In this document: positions 1 to 10,100 of the stretch, piece after piece
How positions within the stretch are numbered: the first letter of the stretch is position 1
Layout: the number at the start of each line of letters is the position of its first letter
Assembly: GCA_000310025.1 (NCBI GenBank)
Contig: FN649734.1
Span: 4,528,840 to 4,540,120, forward strand
Direction: 5' to 3'
DNA: 11,281 nt
From: Ectocarpus siliculosus
Lineage: Eukaryota; Sar; Phaeophyceae; Ectocarpales; Ectocarpaceae
The notes under the pieces: generated by a model
Databases searched by the model: none
What the model saw: the letters and a program-made list of their open reading frames with translations, nothing else
What the model was told of the DNA's origin: nothing
Program-made: the position numbers and the translations under genes

Positions 1-653
1 TTGGCCCCCTTTGGCCAAAATTCCAAAAAGGGGGCACCGCCGCCCTTTGTTTGCTTAGGTGGGGGAAGAGGAGTTTTGGGCCTTTTTCAAAGCCCCTTCT
101 CGTTTTTTTTAACCCCAGCAAGAAGAAAAACCCCCCAGGGCGTGAGCCCATGGCAGGTCACCCCCATGACATTTCTCCTGACAACGTCCGACCAACACAG
201 GGAGTACAGCGGACGCCGCAGGTCCTCAAAAACCAAATCTCCCCCCCCCCCCCCCTCAACCCTCGTACGGATCCTCCCGCCCGAACAAAGTAGACATGCA
301 CTGCTGATGCAGCGCACCAGCACTTGGTAGAGATACTGTACGATCGACAACTCCACTACGACAGTTTCATCCCCAACGCGAAGCCCCACCCCCACCCGGT
401 CCCACAAGCACAAGCCAGAATACCCTCCTCCATCAGCAGAGAAAAAAAAAGCAGGAAAACAACCCGGCGGGGTGGGTCAAGAGACAAGGGCAAAGTGCAG
501 AAACCCGGTAGGCCATACGTCCCGTGCGAAGCGTGCTTCTTCTCCCGGCAATCTTCTCTCCTCCGCGGTGACAACCGGTGCTTCCCTAAGGCCATGCAGC
601 CCCAAACTTTTCTTTCATGCTAGACGTAGACCCACTCTCCGGCAGTCTTGTCC
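1..653 (-). other. 3' flank or 3' UTR of the AAA gene; no other gene seen
   Basis: This lies downstream of the AAA stop codon. The open frames on both strands are low-complexity (Pro/Gly/Ser) and show no recognisable domain. A run of 15 C lies at 241-255. A small imperfect inverted repeat (GCCCCCTTTGG near 4-14 and CCAAAAAGGGGGC at 24-36) sits at the window edge. I see no AATAAA-type signal on the minus strand, so the polyadenylation site is not located. Confidence 0.5.
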
Positions 654-722
654 CTATGCTTGGGCAGGTCGGGATTGCCACGCACCCTCCCGGCTACGCC
701 TGTCGACGCAGTCCACATATTC
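654..722 (-). CDS. Exon I of AAA ATPase gene: last exon, 22 codons plus stop
   Basis: It begins after GGAATAG at 723-729 and reads EYVDCVDRRSREGAWQSR, then PAQA and TAG at 656-654. The phase matches exon H. Joining gives LPSLK-EYVDCVDRR, which fits the usual lid ending (Pro, hydrophobic, then E-Y-hydrophobic and R-R) of this AAA type. The acceptor has only a modest pyrimidine tract. The exon is 69 bases, which makes it easy to miss. Confidence 0.82.
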   Translation of the reverse strand, partial: EYVDCVDRRSREGAWQSRPAQA

Positions 723-3700
723 CTATTCCGGGGGTGGGGGTGAGGTCATTGGAAAGATGTTCGGCGGAAGCGAATGGCACGGGTGTGGGAGGGTACGCCA
801 AGATTTTGCCGGTGCGTCCCAATAGGGAATAATACGCTCCTCATTCCTGCGGGCAAAGGCCTGCGCTACTATAATGGAACTGAACGTGAGAGAAATCACA
901 CCAACATCATGACGGCGGGGGAATATGGAACTAAAGGCACGTAAGCACCTGCTGGCAGAAGTCGCGTCCTGCTGGCGGAAGTAGCGTCCGAAAGTCGTGT
1001 CGTCACCCTCTCTACTTTCCCTCAAATATTTCGTGTACGTGCGACTTACAACCAAGGCGAAAATTTGGCCCTCACAGACGAGGAGGCTGGGCACAATAAA
1101 TGCCGGGAAAACCACCCCATCCCCTCCCTGGCATTGTCGCTTTGTAAGGCTTTGTAAGGACGTCCTCGCCCCCCTCCTGTATCTCTCCCCTCACCTTCAA
1201 AGAGGGAAGCTCGCTCGTCTCCTGCCCTCGCACCAGCTTCGACGCCCACCGGCGCTCGGCGTGTTGGCAAGTCTCCTGCGACGGGTTTAGTCAGGTACGG
1301 CAGACATACTATTTAGAGCACTTGAACATGGCAAAACAGCACTGAAACAAGCGGCGTAGACCCGTTATGCAGCCAGCCGGAGAGTCAGATCCCTGCAGCC
1401 CGCTTCAGATTCGAGGGGGTACAAGAGATTGGCGCCCGTCATCAACAACACTACGACAACGACAACAGCAACTACAATGACAGTAGCAGCAACGACGTCG
1501 ATGACGACGACAGCAACAGCAAGCGACATTTGGACACCGTCATCAAAAACACAAATGACAACGACAACACCGGCAATAGCAACATCAACAGCAACAGCTA
1601 CTGATGCTGCTGCTACTGCAGAGAATCGATCGGTAAACACTACCACATCATGCGACACCGACACCTCTCAAAGCACCCTCCCCCCCCACACACACACCTT
1701 CATGTCCCGGCCAGACATCCCCGCGGTAATGGTGGCCAGAGTCTGCAGCTCGTGCTGGGAGAGCTGCTTGGCGTACAGCCCGAATACCTCGCGGCGCGTG
1801 GTAGCGTCAGGCAGCCCAAACTGAATCGACAGCTGGAAGCGGCTGCGGGAGTTGGGAGAGAGGAGCAAACGACACCAAAAGCGACGATCCAAAACATTAA
1901 AAAACGCGAAACATTACAGGTCGATTATTGGGGGGAGTTCGTTTTCAGCAAAAAAATATTTCTCTATTCTCTTGTCTTGGCGATATACCTAGAGAAACAA
2001 CGAAACCCGGTGTCACAAAAAAAGGGCTGTGCTATTTGCGATTCTGACCGTCGTGTCCAGGGGGTCAAGACTGATTCCATTGGTGGAATTCGCCCCAGAG
2101 ACGGAATCGGCCGCAAACAACAAAATCAGCCCCTTTCTGTGCTCCTGTCTCGAAGTGCCGAACAAAAAAAACGAAGTCATGTTGTGGTTGCGAAATAGGA
2201 CCATTTTCTTCTCCTGTAAATGCAAGAACAAAAAAAAAAAAATCATGTTGTGACGCAAAATCAGCACCAATCTGTGCTTCTGTCTCCAAGAACAAGAAAA
2301 AAAAGCGTCATGTTGTGACCCAAAATCAGCACCAGTCTGTGCTCCTGTCTCGAAGTGCAAGAAAAAAAAGCGCCATGTTGTGATGCAAAACCAGAACCAT
2401 TTTTTGTTCCCCTGTAGCGCAAGAAAAAAAACGAAGTCATGTTGCGATGCGAAATCAGCACCATTATATTCTCGCGTATCCACGTGCAAGCAAAAAACGT
2501 CATGTTGTGAAGCGAACCAACGAACGAACCTGATGAGGGCCGCGTCGAGGTCGTCTTTCCTGTTGGTGGCGCAGATGAGAATGTTCTTGGACCCCTTCTC
2601 GAAGCCTTCCACCTTGTGACCAAGGAATAATCAAACAAAGGAGCAAACCATAGATTAGACGGTGAAGATCAGAATCGTGGGCAGTTCAGTCGACTTTGTG
2701 TTAGCGCGTGTAGACGTACTGCACATCATGAAAACGTAAAACCTGAAAAACGATAAGCCATACCAACAAGGGGAGCGAAGACCACGTCATCAAGAACAAT
2801 AAAAACAATAATACCAGCAACCCATCAATAAAAACAACGACAACAGCAAAAGCAACACCAACAACACCAACAACACCAACAAACAACACAAATACCAATA
2901 CCACCACCAACAAAACCGACAACAACAACAACACAACCACCACCATCACCATCACCATCACCACCAACATCACCTTCTGCAGGATGACTGAGAGCACTCG
3001 GCGGGTGGCCTCGTGCATGCCCCCGGTCGACCTAGACCCGGCGAGGGCGTCAACCTCGTCGATGAAGATGATCGCTCCCCCCATCTCGTCGCACGCGTCG
3101 AAGATAGCGCTAAGCTTCTTCTCGGACTCGCCGTACCACTTGGACATGATGTTCTCCACCGGGACGTGGACCATCGGACGGTCGGATCTGCAGTATATTT
3201 TGGTACAGATACAAACGAAAATCATGACCTGAACACAACCAAACAATATTAGAGGGCGGATTCAGATATTGGTAGAAATATGGTATAATTGAAAAAATAA
3301 CGGCCGTGAGGCACGAGGCAATATATCGTGGTGCAGAAACAACGGCTGTGCCTGAAGACAACGAGTAGCAATACTACAGTAGAAACGGCTCAAAAACGTT
3401 CTCCGCCGAAAAGCATCGAAATGAACCCAAGTCATGCTATACAAATGCCAGGTGGACAAAATTGACACGTACGAAAGAGCCTGTAACAATAAATAAGTAA
3501 ATAAATAAATAACGCCAATGAGAGAAAATGGCAATCAGTACAAGCGTTCAACCAATACATCAAAAACGCCACTAAGAGAGACAAGGGAAACAAGTAACGC
3601 GTTCAATCAACACAGAAAATAACGCCCCGAAGAGAAGGAAAATCAGTCCCAGCGTTCGATCAATACCGAAATAGCGCCAACAACAAGAGACAAGGAAAAA

Positions 3701-4042
3701 ATAGTAATAGCAGCCGCGGACTTCATTCACCTCCCAGCGATGACCCTGGCGCTGACTGTCTTGCCCGTGCCCGGGGGTCCCTCAAACAGCACGGCGCGGG
3801 GCCGGTTGCTCTCGAACTGGGTGCGCGTCTTTCGAGCGATGACATCGTACACCTCCTGTTTCAGGCAGAAGGGGAGGCATAGGGGAAGACAGAGAGAGAG
3901 AGAGAGAGAGGCAAGGAGATAAAGAGTGAGGAAAAAACCGACTCAATAAGGGAGGAAAACCTGGTGTTGGGAGCTAAGGCCAAGGAATCATCCGTTCAGA
4001 GGGAAACAGAGAGATAAACGATATAATAGGATCAATCATTCT

Positions 4043-4107
<65 letters not shown>

Positions 4108-7100
4108 GTTTTATTTTTCTTGCTCCACGTTCGTTCTGCGTTGCTTGCCTTGTGGATGTGTGTCGGCGGTTTCGTTTTGCCAAGACATCTCACACCCCGA
4201 CCTGCCTCCCTCCATAAATATATAAATATGGACCACGACCCACGCACGAACGACCATGAATATTCTTCCTAACGCCAACCGACGACCTCCGGGAAAAATA
4301 GTACTGTGACTATAAAATGAGTACCAGAGAGGATGGACGTGGTTTGTCCACGAGGGCGGATGCTGTCATTCTGGCCCATCTGAAATTAGGCGGCGCAATT
4401 TGGTTTTTGGTCTGTCTGTCTAAGTGTCTGCTTGTCTGTTTTCTTTTTTCTCCACTCTTTTGACAGGATGATTGATCCTATCGTTCGCTCTGTCTCTGTC
4501 TGACCGGATGGTTCCTCAGTCGCCAACACCAGACATTCCTTCCTTGCTCGATCCCGACGAAACAAGAACGGCACATACACCACGGTCAACCAACGGTGAT
4601 TGGCATCGGACGTGAAGGAGACATCTGTGAACAGAGGGCTTCGGCCTTGACATCCTTGAGGTAGATTTTACCCATTCTTTGAGGGCATCTCCACACGTCC
4701 AGCAAGCACACCACGGGCAGAAGAAGCACCCATAGCAACGCGCGGCGGGTGCCACCGTCATCGTGAGGCTTCTTACTCACCGGGTGTCTGAGCGGCAAGA
4801 TGAGAGTGTCCTCGATCTCCTGCTTCACGTCCGCGTACCCCGCGAGAGAATCCCATCCTGGGGTTTCCCCGGTGGCCCTGAAAAAAATATATATACACAC
4901 ACACAAGCACACAAAAACGGAGGTGGGGGTGGGGTGGGGTTTGTGTGTAACAAAACAAATAAGGACCAGACGCATGCGGAGAGCGAATATATGTGCCATC
5001 ACGAGAGTCATGCAAAACAGACAGCGCTACTATAAGCTCTCAGAGGCGTCGATATTGCGAGAAGAAAAAAAAAACTACAACAACAACATCACTTCCATCA
5101 CCCCACGACCAACAACACCACCGCCGACAACCACAACCAACACCACCACCGTTGCTAAAAGTGCAACAACATCGACCGGGGTAGGCATCGTCCCCACTTA
5201 CCCTACCCCCGAACAACTGATGGTGCAGTTACCGCAACAAGAAATGGCTGCCACAACACAAATTCCACAATAACCGCACCCCACCACCACTACCACCACC
5301 ACAATAAACCAACCCCGACACTAGCAACCACCACCATCACTCCTGTTGCCCCCAAAGAGCAACAACAGCAACCGACCAGTGTAGATACAGTATTGTCCTC
5401 TGCCTCACTTGTCGAACACCTCGACGCCGAGCTGCCGCAGCTTCTCCGCCCCGGCCGCCTTGCTACCGGGCACCGCGGAGGAAGGGCCGCCCGCCGCGCT
5501 CGTGGCGCTCTCCGGAGATCGCGGCGCCGGCGGCGCCGTCGTCGCCGTCTCCCCAGGAGCGATCACAAACCTGTTTCGGGGGGATGACACATGCGTACAA
5601 ACAGGCCGTCAGGTCGGTTGTTGGAGGGAAAAGAACACAAATCGAATGTACCAAGGTAGTGTTGAACATAGAACGGCAGAGTATGCGGCCACCTTTTGGT
5701 TTGCAAGTCACCTACACTTAAAAACCTGTACTATAAACATACAAAAATACGGGACCCGGGACCAGTATCTTATGGTCCCAAACCTCGTGAAATTTTGTCC
5801 GCACAACAAGCCCAAGCTGTGGATTTTGCACCTACATAGAACTCATGAACCAAAGTCCCGAAGTAGTATCAAGCGGCAGGTGAGGCATGCTCGAAAATTT
5901 GGGCATGTAGCTGAACGGTTTCACTTGGTTCCCAAACAAGAAAACTTTGTATGTACAGCAGCATTGGTCCCGATATATCGTATCGCGGTCCCGAATAGCG
6001 CGGTTCCGGATATATCGCGGAAAAATCCTTGTCAGGCACACCTGCAGCCTATTACTTAATTTCGAGTTAGTACAATAACCTTCCCCCAATAGCTTTTGGT
6101 TGAGGGACCTTCCCCCAAAAGCGCGGGTCTCGTACAACGCGGCGATCACTGTCGGTCAAAACCCCGCGATATATCGGGACCACTACTGAACGCCAATATA
6201 GTGCAATGTCTACGGATAAAGGAATACTCCCTTGTCTCTCTCGTGTCGGAGAGATGTAGAGGAAAACTTGCACCACCCACCACCCTTTTGCTTGGGTATC
6301 TCACTTCGATTCATCACCGCGGAACATCACATTTCGGCACTGGACACGTGAATAACGATTGCGTGCAAGGCTTAATTTTATTTACTCACAAGTACCTTGC
6401 CAAATGACAAAGTCCGAGGGTCGCGACTAGCTGGGAAAACGGCGTCACGTAGCGGCAACAAAAGAACATATGCACAAAGCTCTTGGAGAGCTAACGATAC
6501 GACCTTTTCGTCATGCGATCACGCAAATAAATGAGAGGTGCTACATGGGGACCACGTCGACGATAAGTGTGTCCGCCAACGAGCTCCTTCAAGCGCCTTG
6601 CAAGGAACAAGTCAAGACCTACTTGCCCACACTGCGCCACGTATGGACGCCGCCCGACCTCTCCGCCGCCACCATCTACAACACATTCCGCGCTCTCTAG
6701 CTCTTCCGAAGTCTGTAACCAGAGGGGCTATGTTTGGTTATCAAAAACTGCAACATTGGTCGGTACGTACAGGTGTTCCGTAACGTACCGTTGTTGATAA
6801 CCAAATCAAGCCCCTCTGGCTCCAGACTTCGGCGGGGCAACCGAACGTAGAACAAAGTCTGCGCTCCGCAGCCCTTTACGAAGTCTGGAGCTAACGCCGC
6901 TGGAGCTGGTTTATCAACAGCTGAAACTTCATCGGAAAAGTTCAGGCGTTCCTTAGCCTTACGGAACGCCTGAAGTTACGGACCAAGTTGCGTGAAGTAC
7001 TTCATGAGCTGGCTCCAGGAGGGCTGACTCCAGACCGCGGAGGGGCAAACGAAACTGTACAACAATCTGCTGCCGCTGCCACTGGATAGTGGTGGCGGAA

Positions 7101-10100
7101 TATGTAGTGGCGGCGGAGAGGTCTCCTGGCCGTGGCGCGGGGTACCGCAAGTAGGCCCGGAACCTCCTCCTTGTAAGTCGCTCGGAGGAGCGCGGTGGCG
7201 GACATGGTAATTGAAGAGAAGAATCGTTTGTCCAATATATTTTTTTAAATCCTATTACGAAACGATGGAAAATGGCCCCCAGAATCCCATACATTGTCAA
7301 TACAGCAGTACTCTGTATCTCGCCAAAGTTTCGAAAATGGGAAAAACGAAGAAATCACTTGGGGCAATTCTGAGAGCTGCTCAAATCCGTTGAGATGTTT
7401 GGATACGCCTCACTAAAACGATGAAATGATACCATAATTTCCAGTTCTCGGAAAAATAGTGAAGAAACACAAAAAGAGCCGCTGTAAGCATACAATACAA
7501 AGATGCGGAGACAGGGCGTTTCACGGTATTTTTACATTTCGGATCACCCACCCCACCCCGAGAAAAGTGTACCTCGGTACAGCAGTGCTGGGGGAATGTT
7601 GGACAAATTGTTGTGCATGGACCCTATGCCTATGTAGGTTCGTGATAATCACTAGTTTTTGATAAAGAATCAATTGCAGAGCAAAAGGTCTATCGTAAAT
7701 AATGACGTGTGAGTGGATCCATCTCTGAACCACCTTTCGTATCAGCATTTGAACCGTATCATCAAGTAAGTGTTTGTGGCTTTTGCTTCGTTGCCGTGGG
7801 GTGTCGGGTGGGTGCGGTTGTTGTTTTGGTGGGGTGGTTTGTTTGTGTCCCCGAGGGGACGGACCTCACAAGGCGGTAGTGGAATGCCGAGGAAATCCTG
7901 CCGGAACACTGCAAGCAGCGAGAACCCGGCGATTTCAAAAACAGGTGTGAAAATGACACTCGATGAGTGTCAATCAGTTTTCACACTGATTAGAACAGAT
8001 ACTACACATGATCTTAGCCAAAAGGCCGAGAAGGTATGCGTCTGGGAACGATCGCGACCGGCATTATATAGTCCTGACTGGTCACCGATTCCTAAACTCA
8101 CTATTTTGGTCTGCGCCAACGCATCAAATTCTGTCCATTTGAAAAAAATCAGCAGCAGTCCTTTTTCGTCGTCCAGCGGACATGTCAACTGCTGTTGAAT
8201 TGTCAATACCCAGCTGTGTAGCAGAGCCATCCTTATCCTTTCGAGTGGCAACGGTAGAGAGAGACGTTTGTAACAGCAGCAATCTGCTGTACAGCTCTTG
8301 ATAGGCCATCGCGTGTAGAACTGCTGTTGTAGCTGCTGTTCGCTGGTGTGGTGGAACTTGCTGCAACTGCTGTACAGTCAGGGGAATGTAGATCGGTATC
8401 GCAGTAGAGAGCTGATGTGCTGCTGTGCTGGTGTTATTGTGGAACGCAGTGCAGAGTTTCTCGATGTGTTCGTCGCCTGGTGGGGCGGGTGGCAAGGGCC
8501 ATTGATGCATGATGTCTGGTGTTACTGAACGTAGACTGTTCGCAGGACGGCTGTACAGCAGTGTGGCAGGTGAGGTAGCATCTGATACGGGGAGGCAGTG
8601 CGGCCGATGGTGTGCACGCCGTGCTGAGAGAGTGTGAGAACAGCACACACACACATCTGCATCTGATGTGTGCACAAAAGACAGTGGATTTCTTCACAGT
8701 TTTGTCCGTGCTGGCCGGGTGGAGGCCGGGCGTGGGGTTGCGGCAGCGTTCGGGGAGCATACGGCGGTGCTGCTGTTGCTGCTGTAACCTGTCCGTTGCT
8801 GCTGCTGTGACACGCGAAAAAGAGGATCATGAAAATACATAATTACAGCATACAGCAGTAGAGCCCGCACAGCGGCAGCAGTCGTTCGTGCGTAGTGCCG
8901 GGATTCTGAAAACGGTCGTCTGCCTGTAGTAGTGGGTGCCACAGACGTGGCTGGGGACTAGTCTGCACCTTACGTGCAACCTTCTACGCGCAAGCCTCAC
9001 GCATGAGAGAATGCCCGGGATCCCGGGATCACACCACGCAGGCGGTTGTGTTCGTGTGCGATGTGAGGTGGATGATGCTGTCAAGTTTTTTTTTTGAGAA
9101 AAAATCAGAAACGTGCAAAATGATCGTTTGGCGCAGACCAAATAACCCCTGATAAGGCCGCACCATATATAAGTGCTTGGTACGACCTCTTCCATCAGTA
9201 TCTCTGATCCTCTCGCATCACGAACTTCACCCTCGCCTTTTACTAGGATGAACCGTGCGGAGAGGATCCTGAAGGAGTTTCACTGATTTTTGACCCCACT
9301 CGTGGGGTAACACCACCACCAACAATACACAACAGCCAAACCCCCCGAAAGACACCGCACGCCACGCACACCATCAGTAGTAGTACATCAACGTTCAACC
9401 CCACCAGCATCGAAGATTGACGTTTTGGGAGAAGCTTGCAACAACACCCCCCGCTCACAACAAAATGCACTATTACTGCTGTTGTTGTGGGTCGAGGGGT
9501 TCGTTCTCGAGGACTTTTGAATAAACACATGCATCGAGTGTCCCAGAAAAAGAAGCCCCGTCTGCCCACAGAATTGTTGGTAAGTGCGGGGGTGGGTCCT
9601 GTTGCAACAAGAGAATTAGCATATTTGCATGTAATTTTCCCGGGTCACTTTCCGGGAAAATAAGATCTAGTCTTCCTGGGCGATGAGCTATTATGTGACC
9701 TACGTTCTCTTCCTGTTGTATGCTTTTTAAGTCCTGGGTCCACAGCATGCAGCAGTAAAACAGTGTATCGAACGAACAAGAGTATCAGAGTTTGGCCTTT
9801 TGTACATTAATATTTCGAGTTTCTCCTCTCCCTGTCTCTGTTAACATCTATCTCCCTGGTTGTCGATCGTGTCCTTCGCAAATAAACGCCCGCCCTGATC
9901 ATTGTTGCACCAATATTCAGTAAGCTTCGCTTAGTCACCGCACCGAATGCCTATTTTTTGAAACCCACTTCCCAACTCTTCCAAATAAATGTAATTCACA
10001 TAAGTTAAGCATGTTAAACAGCTACAGGTCATCATGTACAAGTTGGCATGCACGGTTCCTTGCCTGCGCGAGTATATCCTTCCATGTGGTTCGTTCACCT

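Larger units (their letters stand above)
3856..4780 (-). other. Intron C-D (925 bases)
   Basis: It holds two AG microsatellites, a TCTG-type tract near 4404-4440 and a long diverged inverted repeat (3946-4052 against 4455-4545). The frame stays open about 66 codons past the exon C donor, but the protein content is not AAA-like there. Confidence 0.8.
6566..7207. repeat. Nested fold-back region (about 640 bp)
   Basis: The outer arms 6569-6691 and 7096-7207 are inverted copies with roughly 70% identity. Anchors include GTCCGCCA, GCTCCT, ACCTACTTGC or GCCTACTTGC, GCGCCACG, GACCTCTCCGCCGCCAC and ATTCCGC. Between them lie two further hairpins (6706-6832 and 6941-6974) and a direct repeat (about 6819-6866 and 7025-7071, sharing CTCCAGAC, GGGGCAA and TCTGC). 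It could be a decayed fold-back transposon or an inverted duplication of a gene fragment. Confidence 0.65.
5571..7845 (-). other. Large intron A-B, left part: repeats and fold-back sequence
   Basis: This is the segment of the 5345-base intron between exon B and U2. It holds the terminal-inverted-repeat element at 5956-6188 and the fold-back region at 6566-7207. The rest (5571-5955, 6189-6565, 7208-7845) shows scattered short open frames with no recognisable domain. Confidence 0.6.
8038..9199. other. Divergent promoter region between U2 and U5
   Basis: Apart from the two snRNA promoters this is a CTG/CAG-rich segment (about 8260-8890). It includes repeated CTGCTGTACAG-like words and a CA repeat at 8645-8654. 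The only long frame is the doubtful ORF at 8124-8675. A T10 run lies at about 9087. Confidence 0.6.

Noticed and set aside
1046-1270. 74-codon minus ORF
   Set aside because: It is a different frame over exon H, whose AAA-lid frame is clear.
1429-1824. Thr-rich plus-strand ORF
   Set aside because: It is a trinucleotide tract within intron G-H running over the antisense of exon G; no domain.
2013-2612. 199-codon minus frame with repeated HNM..FFF peptides
   Set aside because: It is exon F read through its donor into the minisatellite; joining at 2530 to 1842 restores the AAA domain.
3974-4247. Leu/Ser or Arg/Glu repeat ORFs
   Set aside because: They are translations of the (AG)n microsatellite.
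9530-9580. Plus-strand ATG frame ending in a good donor TTG|GTAAGT
   Set aside because: Only about 16 codons with no recognisable partner exon; recorded as a weak possibility only.
9585-9919. Possible solo LTR (TG...CA with GTAAG on both sides, AATAAA near the end)
   Set aside because: The ends share only TG/CA, and a 5-base flank match found by searching is easily chance; no second copy in the window.
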